DNA of 64,000 nt from a bacterium (GTDB lineage: Bacteria; Bacteroidota; Bacteroidia; Cytophagales; Cyclobacteriaceae), in NCBI GenBank assembly GCA_024743255.1, contig JANSWY010000023.1:1-64000 (forward strand). The letters run 5' to 3'. Below the pieces are notes generated by a model. It searched no databases. It had not been told where the DNA came from and saw only the letters and a list, made by a program, of their open reading frames with translations. The position numbers and the translations under genes are program-made. Each line of letters begins with the position of its first letter. Position 1 is the stretch's first letter. Positions 25,856-34,242 of the stretch are shown here, piece after piece.

Positions 25856-27400
25856 ATGAACACAGTCTCCCAACATCAGTACCCATTAAATTGCCCAACA
25901 GGTAAATGGACCATGCTGGCAACCATCTTAGCCTCAAGCATGGCTTTTATTGATGGTACCGCTTTGAACGTCATTTTGCCTTCTCTACAAAGAGACCTTG
26001 ACGCCACAGGAGCTGATTTGTTTTGGGTATTAAACAGTTATCTGTTAATGCTTGCCGCTTTAATCATTGTTGGTGGAAGTTTAGGAGACAAACTAGGTCG
26101 TGTAAAAGTGTTTAAATGGGGCATTATTATATTCACAATTGGTTCAGCTCTATGCGGGATAGCTCCAACTGTGAACTATTTGATAGCCTTTCGGACTTTA
26201 CAAGGAATTGGCGGGGCGCTTATGATTCCAGGCAGTTTAGCAATCATTTCAGCGGTTTTTAGCAAAGAGGAAAAAGGAAAAGCAATAGGTACCTGGTCTT
26301 CTGTTACTACGATAGTCACGATCTGTGGACCTGTACTTGGAGGTGCTCTTGCTGACATTGGGCTATGGAGATACATATTCTATATCAATGTTCCGTTAGG
26401 AGCAATCTCAATAGCAGCATTGCATTTCAAAGTACCAGAAAGTAAAGAAGAAGGAGCTTCTAAAGTCGATTGGCTTGGAGCATTTATTTTAGTTGGCTGT
26501 TTGTCTTTTCTAACATTTGGTTTCCTCGAAATGCCAGAATGGGGTTATGATCATTGGATTGTGGTTACATGTCTAATCATTGGAACCGTTCTAATTCCTG
26601 TATTCATTCTTGTCGAAAGTAAAGTGCAAGACCCTATGGTCCCGCTGGGTTTATTCAGAAACTCTACGTTCTCTGGTGTCAATATCCTCTCATTTACCTT
26701 GTATGCGGGATTAGGAGCTATAATGTTATTCCTCTCATTGAATATCATTCAAATTCAGGGCTATTCACAACTTCAAGCTGGCCTTACTTTTCTGCCATTC
26801 AGCTTTCTGATGATTATCCTAGGACGCAAAATGGGTGGATACACAGATAAGTATGGTGCAAGGAGATTTTTAATTATTGGACCAATTCTTACCGGCACTG
26901 GAATGATATTGTTATCTATGGTAGGGATAACAGCAGGTCCATCCGATTACTGGACAACATACTTCCCTCCTTTCTTGTTGTTTGCCGGAGGTATGGCGAT
27001 TACGGTAGTTCCACTTACTACTGCTGTGATGAATTGTGTTGATGAATCAAAAGCAGGAATTGCTTCAGGTATTAATAATAGTGTTACCAGAATTTCGGGG
27101 ACATTTGTCAATGCAATATTAGGTGCCGTAGCAATATATTGGTTTGCAGATTTCGTTTTGGAGCAGCTTGACATGTTAACCTTGACTAAAGATATGAAAG
27201 AGAAAATCCTCTCTGAAACCCTTAATTTGGGGGAAGCAAAAGCTCCCGATTTAGGTGATCCAGACCTGGAACAAAAAGTCTCAAATATATTCAGGACAAG
27301 TTTTGTTGAGACTTATAAGCATATTGGTTTTTGGAGCGCCGGACTAGCTTATATTTCAGCAATTATTGCATTTTTTATGGTCAAAGAAAAAAGGAAGTGA
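25856..27400 (+). CDS. MFS multidrug transporter, DHA2 (EmrB/QacA) type
   Basis: 514 residues with about 14 predicted membrane helices. The family signature is present: SMAFIDGTALNVILPSLQ in helix 1, GGSLGDKLGRVKVFKWG (motif A) between helices 2 and 3, and GPVLGGALADIGLWRYIFYINVPLG (motif C) around helix 5. It is a proton-driven efflux pump of the inner membrane; substrates unknown. Its last base overlaps the ATG of the following cyclase-TPR gene (TGATG), so the two are translationally coupled. Confidence 0.92.
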   Translation: MNTVSQHQYPLNCPTGKWTMLATILASSMAFIDGTALNVILPSLQRDLDATGADLFWVLNSYLLMLAALIIVGGSLGDKLGRVKVFKWGIIIFTIGSALCGIAPTVNYLIAFRTLQGIGGALMIPGSLAIISAVFSKEEKGKAIGTWSSVTTIVTICGPVLGGALADIGLWRYIFYINVPLGAISIAALHFKVPESKEEGASKVDWLGAFILVGCLSFLTFGFLEMPEWGYDHWIVVTCLIIGTVLIPVFILVESKVQDPMVPLGLFRNSTFSGVNILSFTLYAGLGAIMLFLSLNIIQIQGYSQLQAGLTFLPFSFLMIILGRKMGGYTDKYGARRFLIIGPILTGTGMILLSMVGITAGPSDYWTTYFPPFLLFAGGMAITVVPLTTAVMNCVDESKAGIASGINNSVTRISGTFVNAILGAVAIYWFADFVLEQLDMLTLTKDMKEKILSETLNLGEAKAPDLGDPDLEQKVSNIFRTSFVETYKHIGFWSAGLAYISAIIAFFMVKEKRK

Positions 27401-29322
27401 TGCAAAAGAGACAACTCAGTGCAATTATGTTTACTGATCTTGCTGGATATACGTCTATGATGCAGCAGGATGAGGTAAATGCCAAAACGATACGTGACAA
27501 GCACCGTCAGATTCTTGAAAAAACCATCTCTGAGTACGAAGGAGAAATACTTCAGTATTATGGAGATGGAGCGCTTTCTATTTTTAGCAGTACTATTTCT
27601 GCATCCAATTCTGCAATCTCTATCCAAAAAGCATCAATTGAAGAAAAGATCCCATTGAGAATTGGCATCCACTCAGGAGATATTGTAATAGAGGAAGATG
27701 GTGTATTTGGGGATGGTGTCAATATTGCGAGTAGAATTGAGTCATTCTCCGTTCCCGGTTCCGTAATGGTATCTGACAAGGTATTTGATGACATCAAAAA
27801 TCATTTGAATTTTAGTCCGGCTCTTATGGGTGAGTTTGAGCTGAAAAATGTCAAAAGACCTATTGAAGTATATGCACTTACTAATGATGGTCTGATAGTG
27901 CCACATAGGACTGAACTCAAAGGCAAAGTCAAAGAAAGAATCAAAAGCATAATGGTTCTCCCTTTCATCAACAGAAGCAGTGAAGAAGAGAATGAGTTTC
28001 TTTGTGATGGTCTAACAGAGGACATCATTACAGCATTAAGTAAAGAAGACCACATCAATGTAGTTTCGAGAGCCAATTCATTTAAGTATAAGGGTCAAGC
28101 AGTTGATATTAGAGATATCGGAAAAGATTTGGAAGTACAATCGGTGCTTGATGGAAGTGTGAGAAGATCAGGCAACAGAGTTCGAATCACCACTCAGTTA
28201 AGCAGTACCTTCGATGGATATGAATTGTGGACTGAGACCTATGATAGAATGGTTGGGGATGTTTTTGAGCTACAGGATGATATTACAGATAAGATCATCT
28301 CGGAAATCAAATCAAGAATTGATGTAGACACATCCAAGAGTTCGGATGAATCCCATATAGATGTTGATGCTTATAATTATTACCAACAAGGCATGTTCTA
28401 CTATAATAAGTGGACTCCTTCCTATGCCCTGAAAGCTGTTGACTGCTTCAAAAAAGCCCTTAAAATAAAACCAGACTATGATAGCGCATATGCAGGCCTT
28501 GCCGTTGCTTATTCACTTCTATCAACCACAGCCTATATAGACCCGGAGGAAGGCTATAAATTGTTAAATGAAGCAGCAAATAAAGCACTTAATCTTAACC
28601 CAAACAATGAATACGCTTACATTGCAAAGTGTTATGTAGAATTCTTTGTCACCTGGGATTTCGAAAAGGCGCTGGAATATACCAATAAAGCAATTGAAGT
28701 TAATCCGAACTCACCTGATACCAATCTGGCACAATCCTTATACGCGATCATGCAAGGGGATTTTGAAGAAGCAATCAGACTCATAGAATTAGCCAGGGAC
28801 ATTGATCCATTGTCTCCATTGGCATTAAGAACTCTTGCTGACACCTACTACATGAAGGAAGACTTTGCCACAGCTGTACAGTTGTACGATGATTTGATTG
28901 AATTGGATCCTGATTTTAAAGCTGCAACTGAGTTTAAAGCCTGGGCACTAATGATGATGGGAAGTTTTGATGAGGCACTTGAAATATTTAATGCAATCCA
29001 GGGAGATACTACTCATGCGATTAAGCCATTTGTACAATTGGGTTATGCCTACTCGCTAATGGGAGAAAGAGAGAAAGCATTGCATTATTTGAAACTTCTT
29101 GAAGAAGAATCAAGGAAAAACACTTCTAAAGACTACAGCCTTGATTTTGCTACTTTGCTTACAGGTTTGGGAATGTACGATGAAGCCTTCAAAAACCTTG
29201 ATATGGTAGTAGAGAAAAAATATGGAGCTGCCATTCTAATGAAAGTAAGCCCAATCTGGAAACCGGTAAGATCCGATCCCAGGTTTGGCTTAATTCTTCA
29301 AAAAATGGGTTTAGACACTTGA
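27400..29322 (+). CDS. Class III adenylate/guanylate cyclase-like protein with TPR domain
   Basis: 640 residues from ATG 27400; the frame is open upstream into the MFS gene but the ATG gives the family start MQKRQLSAIMFTDLAGYT. The cyclase domain (1-165) has both metal Asp residues (FTDLAGYT; YYGDGALSIF) and the transition-state Asn/Arg (GDGVNIASRIES). The usual substrate-specifying Lys four residues before the second Asp is Gln (ILQYYGDG). A TolB-N-like domain follows (about 188-300; IMVLPFINRSSEEENEFLCDGLTED), then about eight TPRs (315-600). The domain order is common in Bacteroidota and Rhizobiales. It may be a cyclase of unusual specificity or a nucleotide-sensing scaffold. Confidence 0.88.
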   Translation: MQKRQLSAIMFTDLAGYTSMMQQDEVNAKTIRDKHRQILEKTISEYEGEILQYYGDGALSIFSSTISASNSAISIQKASIEEKIPLRIGIHSGDIVIEEDGVFGDGVNIASRIESFSVPGSVMVSDKVFDDIKNHLNFSPALMGEFELKNVKRPIEVYALTNDGLIVPHRTELKGKVKERIKSIMVLPFINRSSEEENEFLCDGLTEDIITALSKEDHINVVSRANSFKYKGQAVDIRDIGKDLEVQSVLDGSVRRSGNRVRITTQLSSTFDGYELWTETYDRMVGDVFELQDDITDKIISEIKSRIDVDTSKSSDESHIDVDAYNYYQQGMFYYNKWTPSYALKAVDCFKKALKIKPDYDSAYAGLAVAYSLLSTTAYIDPEEGYKLLNEAANKALNLNPNNEYAYIAKCYVEFFVTWDFEKALEYTNKAIEVNPNSPDTNLAQSLYAIMQGDFEEAIRLIELARDIDPLSPLALRTLADTYYMKEDFATAVQLYDDLIELDPDFKAATEFKAWALMMMGSFDEALEIFNAIQGDTTHAIKPFVQLGYAYSLMGEREKALHYLKLLEEESRKNTSKDYSLDFATLLTGLGMYDEAFKNLDMVVEKKYGAAILMKVSPIWKPVRSDPRFGLILQKMGLDT

Positions 29323-29997
29323 ACTGAAGGCATGACTGAAATTGATGATCTCAGCAACAGAATTCACATTTAACTTTTTGTTAATGTTTTTTCTGTGTTG
29401 CTCCACCGTGTGTCTGCTAATGAATAAGGTGTCAGAAATCTCACGACTGTTTTTGCCTTGTGCAATTAAGTCAATGATTTCTTTCTCTCTTTTTGTGAGG
29501 CTTTCGTATTTTTCTAAATTACTTTCTGCAAATAATTCCTCTTCAATAAGATTAGCCATCCTTTCCCGGAGATATTTCCAATCTCTGAGAGGCATAATGG
29601 TGACTAACTGGGCGTCAATAAATTCACAAAATAATTTAGAAACCATGCAAAGCTTGAAATCCATAATATTTGGAAACCAAACCTTCTGCAAACTGTGATT
29701 CACATTACTGTTTAATTCGCTGGTTACACCTGGAATCAGATATTCCGGAGATTCAATTTGCTCTTCCAGATAATTGTCAATCTTGATGCTTCCATTGGGA
29801 ACTATATCGTTCTGAGACGATCTTAACCATTCAACTCCTGCAGAATTGATGTACTGAATTCGATACTCATCATCGAGAATACAAAAAATACCATTTACTG
29901 ATTCTCCGATATGATGAAGAGGTAGCTTTTTTTCCGACAGCATCCTGTCAATACCATACAAGGTGTGCGTGCCGACCCTTTTCTTCGTAGTTATCAC
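29311..29997 (-). CDS. PAS-LuxR family transcriptional regulator
   Basis: 228 residues; the frame begins at GTG 29997, and ATG 29943 (MLSEKKLPLHHIGESVNG) is an alternative. A PAS-like fold lies at about 25-130 (GIFCILDDEYRIQYINSAGVEWL), then a GerE/LuxR helix-turn-helix at about 165-225 (LTKREKEIIDLIAQGKNSREI, FISRHTVEQHRKNINKKL). No receiver domain is present, so it probably senses a small ligand or protein partner through PAS. Its 3' end overlaps that of the convergent cyclase gene by 12 bp. Confidence 0.87.
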   Translation of the reverse strand: MITTKKRVGTHTLYGIDRMLSEKKLPLHHIGESVNGIFCILDDEYRIQYINSAGVEWLRSSQNDIVPNGSIKIDNYLEEQIESPEYLIPGVTSELNSNVNHSLQKVWFPNIMDFKLCMVSKLFCEFIDAQLVTIMPLRDWKYLRERMANLIEEELFAESNLEKYESLTKREKEIIDLIAQGKNSREISDTLFISRHTVEQHRKNINKKLNVNSVAEIINFSHAFSSSV

Positions 29998-30255
29998 ACT
30001 TAAATAGTTAGATTGTGAATGATAGTTTAGTGCCTACTACATATCGCCACGTAATTAGTCAGTAGTAAACAAAAAAATGTCAATACATTCTTAAAATACG
30101 GTTTTTAAAACTTATTTTAAAGCATTCAAGATTTTATTGTATAACCAAATAAAAATAAATTCTGATCTTCACAATTCAGCTTGAAATAATACAATTTTTC
30201 ATATTAAGAAATTGAACATTAAACCTTAGTTACAAATAACTGTCTAAGCAAAAAA

Positions 30256-31971
30256 GTGAATAATTTGAGAAGAGCAATAATTACCTCATTACTACTAGCA
30301 CCTCTATTTGGTTACTGTCAGAATATACCTTGTGGAAACTGGTATGGTTCTGACGAAGATAGAATTGCTATTCAGAGTGCAATGTTCGACGGTACTTCGG
30401 AGGACGTATATACCACAATTAATCAAGCCAAAGCTACAAGGGGCATTGAGGTGGGCTGTGCTCAGGCAAATTATAACGCTTCACCAGTTTCCAACTTTAA
30501 TAAACCAAGTATAAATGCTGTGCTGGAAGTATGGAATCAATTTACTATTCCTGAGCTATCAAATTTTCAAATAGACTGCCCTCAAATTGGAAGAGCATTT
30601 CCAAGTATAGCACTCACAGCTTTCTATGCGTCTGATGGTAATTTCATTGAGGAAACTGAATCTTTATTTGAAATTGCTAATATGGTAGAAGCTCAACAGT
30701 ACAGTTCCAGGAATGTTAGTAGTGAGCTATTGGAGGCTTCAATTGGCATTTATGGATATGCCAATTTCGATAATGACGCACCTTGTTATTTAACAGGTGT
30801 GGCCGGTGAATCTACTAGTTCAATATGCGAGCAAGCACCTGAACTTTGTATTGAATACGACCAAGGCCTATTCAGTGGAACTACTTTCGGAATAGCTGAT
30901 CATAAAATTGTAGGAGACACTTCTATTCTAGATGCTGAGGATATCATTGGAGATATGGGTGGTGCAGGTTTTGATATGGGGTGGTCTGGTAATTTAATGA
31001 TTGAGGCAGCACTAAGATCCAACAATGTGGAAGACAAAATCATCTTTCAGCAGTCTGCGGTACTTGCAGGTGACTGGGCATTAAAACAACCTTTGGTAAC
31101 CAATCACAACTATACAGCAAAACTTATATGGTTACTTGCCAATCTTTACGCAAGTACAGGAGAAGAAAGGTTCAGGCTTGGGTTATTGGATAGAATTGAA
31201 AGAAACCTTGCTGCAGGTGTACTTATGGATCAAAATGAAGATGGTTTTGTAGATGGAATTGATAACATTACGTTCGAATCCCTTGCCGAACCATCACGAA
31301 CACCTGGAAGAATGTGGGATGGTCATAATGCGCTTCCATGGTACCACAGCATGAATGCAGCAGCAATGGTAGAAGCTTATGTAGCGCTAAGAGATATGGG
31401 TGAATCACAAAGTGCTGTAGCTATAAGACCGTTTGTTATGGCGATGTTAGATAACCTGGCTTATGAAATCAACAACATTGGCCTCCCTCCTTCTGACGGC
31501 ACTGGTTTTACTGATATTCCTTATTCATTATTGCTTGGTGTATGGAAAGTATCAGAATTTGAAAACCTGGAAAAGCCGGAATGGGAAAAGGCACTCTGGG
31601 CAATTTGGAATCATGATGTATTTGATTCGTTTAGCTCCAGAAGTCTAAATGTTCCGATGTATCTATTGATCCTATCAGAAACTCCATATACTCCATGGAG
31701 TGAAAGGGGTGAATTTCAGGTTTTAGAATCTACAGACACAATGTTGGAACCATATGTTGCTCCCAATCCAGCTTCAGGAATTTTCCAAATTCATTCTGAC
31801 CACATTATTAAACAAGTAAAAGTTTATAATATGAATGGTGTAGTCCTGTTTCAGTCCAATGTTAGAGAAACAAACCCAACCATTGATTTGACAAGAATTC
31901 CTGATGGAAGCTACATTATTCAAATCTTATCAGGTGATGATGTATATAAGAAATTACTATTAAAGCAATAA
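30256..31971 (+). CDS. Type IX-secreted protein with alpha/alpha-toroid-like domain
   Basis: 571 residues from GTG 30256 (NNLRRAIITSLLLAPLFGYCQ signal peptide). The main body (about 20-480) is rich in helices with repeated Trp and Gly motifs (GFDMGWSGNLMIEAALRSNN, GRMWDGHNALPWYHSMNAAA, VADGIDN-like acidic loops such as DQNEDGFVDG). These suggest an (alpha/alpha)6 barrel of a glycoside hydrolase or lyase, but no family could be named and catalytic residues cannot be assigned. The C-terminus (about 495-571; APNPASGIFQIHS, VKVYNMNGVVLF, GSYIIQILSGD, KKLLLKQ) is a clear type A T9SS sorting domain, so the protein is exported across the outer membrane. Confidence 0.8.
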   Translation: MNNLRRAIITSLLLAPLFGYCQNIPCGNWYGSDEDRIAIQSAMFDGTSEDVYTTINQAKATRGIEVGCAQANYNASPVSNFNKPSINAVLEVWNQFTIPELSNFQIDCPQIGRAFPSIALTAFYASDGNFIEETESLFEIANMVEAQQYSSRNVSSELLEASIGIYGYANFDNDAPCYLTGVAGESTSSICEQAPELCIEYDQGLFSGTTFGIADHKIVGDTSILDAEDIIGDMGGAGFDMGWSGNLMIEAALRSNNVEDKIIFQQSAVLAGDWALKQPLVTNHNYTAKLIWLLANLYASTGEERFRLGLLDRIERNLAAGVLMDQNEDGFVDGIDNITFESLAEPSRTPGRMWDGHNALPWYHSMNAAAMVEAYVALRDMGESQSAVAIRPFVMAMLDNLAYEINNIGLPPSDGTGFTDIPYSLLLGVWKVSEFENLEKPEWEKALWAIWNHDVFDSFSSRSLNVPMYLLILSETPYTPWSERGEFQVLESTDTMLEPYVAPNPASGIFQIHSDHIIKQVKVYNMNGVVLFQSNVRETNPTIDLTRIPDGSYIIQILSGDDVYKKLLLKQ

Positions 31972-32048
31972 CTTTTCAGTTCTTAAAAATCATAATTCTT
32001 TTCAAATTGATAGCCTGACCTCTCTACCTTGTCCACCAAAAACGAAAA

Positions 32049-32561
32049 ATGAAAAGAACAATAACAATACTATGTACAATCCTGGTATTTACTTTCAACG
32101 CTAAAGCCCAATACTCAAATCCTGATCAGGAGAAAATTGAAGAAGAGGTTAATATTCAGGTTTGGAAGCCTTTTATGGAGGCTTATGTCAACAATGATGC
32201 GAAATTATTCAACAGTCTTCATACTGATGATATAGTAAGAGTAAGCCCATGGGGCATCAAAATTGCTAATGAATACAAAGATGCAATCACTAAAAGACAA
32301 AGCAGACCAGATGTAGAATCCAGAATTATTGAATTTTGGTTAGAGCATAGATTGTACAAAGGTGATTTTGGTTATGAAGTAGGGTATTATAGAGTAAAGC
32401 CAGCAAAGGGAGAAGGCAAAACACATTACGGTAGGTTCCATATTGTTCTGAGAAAGACTGATGGGATATGGAAGATCTCTCAGGATTGGGACACTGGAGA
32501 TATTAATGGATACAAAGTAAATTCGGAGGACTTTGATGAATCTAAAATGCTAAAGTTCTAA
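32049..32561 (+). CDS. Exported NTF2-like (SnoaL/DUF4440-type) protein
   Basis: 170 residues with a signal peptide ending TFNAKAQ. The mature part resembles an NTF2-like cone fold: an N-terminal helix (WKPFMEAYVNNDAKLFNSLHTDDIVRVSPWG) followed by curved strands ending RFHIVLRKTDGIWKISQDWD. Such proteins bind or turn over small molecules; no ligand can be assigned. It ends overlapping the convergent AraC-type gene by four bases. Confidence 0.78.
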   Translation: MKRTITILCTILVFTFNAKAQYSNPDQEKIEEEVNIQVWKPFMEAYVNNDAKLFNSLHTDDIVRVSPWGIKIANEYKDAITKRQSRPDVESRIIEFWLEHRLYKGDFGYEVGYYRVKPAKGEGKTHYGRFHIVLRKTDGIWKISQDWDTGDINGYKVNSEDFDESKMLKF

Positions 32562-33595
32562 TTGGATCTTAGGTTCTTTCGAAAAGAGGAAGGTGTACAG
32601 TTCTGTGTTTTCTTAAACAGAGTATTAAATGTTGGAACAGAATTAAATCCACTTTGATAAGCAATTGCTGCCATCTTTAGATGATCATTCTTTGGATCCT
32701 TTAACAAACTGATGGCAGCTTCCAGTCTGTATTCATTGATGAAGTCAGCAAAGCTTTTTTCCAGTAATTCATTTATCACTCTGGAAAGATGATGTGGTTT
32801 TACTTCTATCGTTGCAGCCAACTCATTTAATGACAACTCAGGATTTAAATAAGGTTGATTCTTTGACATAGCCTGAAGTAGTTTAACTCTTATTTCATTG
32901 AGCTCATTCTTTTGAATTGATGAAGAATCGTATTTTCTTTTCTTCATTGGTGATGTGCCTGAATACCCGGAAATAACAAACCCAACGAATAAAATTCCCA
33001 TCGTATATAAAGTCGCACCTCCTATGTAGCCAATATACTTAAACAAAGATGGTGAATAGGATACCAACAGAACTCCAGTTACAACCAATATTATCTTCAA
33101 CCATTTTTTACTTTCGGCATCAAGATCAGAAGCTTCTTTATTATAGTACCAAATTGTAGCCAGGTAATACCCCAAAATTGAAATATAACTACACCAAAGT
33201 CCCCCATTTGCCCAAAATGGCCATTGAACAAATGGACTAATACCAACAAAAAATGTATAAGGAAGTAAATGCCAATAATGAATTCGCTTTAGCCTGAACT
33301 TACTATTAGTTTTTGACCAGAAATACACCAAAAATAAAGGCCCAATGATGAATTGATGAGACAAGGCTATATAGACAGTGGATCTCCAAAGTATCAAGTC
33401 ATTAAATAAGTCAGGATTTAATTCATGAAGATGTACAAAAATATTTTTTGCTATTCTTATACTGGTTGCAAGTAACAGAAGTGCAAATACTTTATTCGCC
33501 AGAATCTCATTTCTAATCCAAAAAATAATTGCAAATACAAGACCTTGAAACGTACCAAAAAATGCGAACAAGGTAAGTACATCAATGTTGAACAT
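32558..33595 (-). CDS. AraC-family regulator with N-terminal membrane domain
   Basis: 345 residues. Residues 1-210 contain about six or seven hydrophobic helices (LTLFAFFGTFQGLVFAIIFW; LYTMGILFVGFVISGYSG). The C-terminal 100 residues form an AraC-type DNA-binding domain with both helix-turn-helices (LSLNELAATIEVKPHHLSRVIN; MAAIAYQSGFNSVPTFNTLFKK, TPSSFRKN). This membrane-AraC architecture is common in Bacteroidota and implies sensing at the inner membrane with direct DNA binding. No cognate target is evident. Confidence 0.9.
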   Translation of the reverse strand: MFNIDVLTLFAFFGTFQGLVFAIIFWIRNEILANKVFALLLLATSIRIAKNIFVHLHELNPDLFNDLILWRSTVYIALSHQFIIGPLFLVYFWSKTNSKFRLKRIHYWHLLPYTFFVGISPFVQWPFWANGGLWCSYISILGYYLATIWYYNKEASDLDAESKKWLKIILVVTGVLLVSYSPSLFKYIGYIGGATLYTMGILFVGFVISGYSGTSPMKKRKYDSSSIQKNELNEIRVKLLQAMSKNQPYLNPELSLNELAATIEVKPHHLSRVINELLEKSFADFINEYRLEAAISLLKDPKNDHLKMAAIAYQSGFNSVPTFNTLFKKTQNCTPSSFRKNLRSN

Positions 33596-33861
33596 CAGCT
33601 GATAATTTTAACAGCAAGTAAGCAAATTTACCAGTCCAAAAATTTAAAAATTATAATTTATACGAAAGTTTTAACAACTCGCCTCAAAATACTCCTACAG
33701 ATAATACAATTTTTTACCTCTATATGTCATTTTAATTCCCATTCAGGTCGGGATTTTACAATTTTCTGAAATTGATGATGTTCATCTATCCTTTTTATAA
33801 TATTTTTGAAACAATTATGCATGCATAACAGTTTTTGAAGAAATTAAACAACAAATAGGAA

Positions 33862-34242
33862 ATGGCAGTTAAGTGGGATACCCTCAACGGAGAAAAAATT
33901 CTTTATGTAGATCTAAGCAATATGTCTGATACCAAAATCATGGTATTTAACCTTGATGAAGGAGTAAGAAGACTAAAAGAAGATCCATCTCCAACAGCAT
34001 TAGTACTTATCAACCTAACAAATACATCACTCGGCCTGGAGTTCATGAGACAAGCTAAAGACAAAGTCAAAGAACTATTAAAGGCGAAAGAATGTAAAAC
34101 CGCAATGACAGGTCTTACTGGTTTGCAGAAGGTTATATTTGATGCTTACAGAAAATTTACAGGAAGCAAGGCAAAACTCTTCCAAAATGAATTTGAGTGT
34201 GAGACTTACCTTGCTCCTCCAAGACCAAAAGCAATGGCCTGA
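33862..34242 (+). CDS. Small STAS-like protein
   Basis: 126 residues. The pattern of a central strand ending in ALVLINLTNTSLG, helices between, and KTAMTGLTGLQKVIFDAYRKFTG resembles STAS/SpoIIAA-like folds, but sequence support is modest. No signal peptide. It ends directly against the stop of the convergent permease gene. The 266 bp upstream is very AT-rich, and I saw no structure there beyond that. Function unknown. Confidence 0.65.
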   Translation: MAVKWDTLNGEKILYVDLSNMSDTKIMVFNLDEGVRRLKEDPSPTALVLINLTNTSLGLEFMRQAKDKVKELLKAKECKTAMTGLTGLQKVIFDAYRKFTGSKAKLFQNEFECETYLAPPRPKAMA

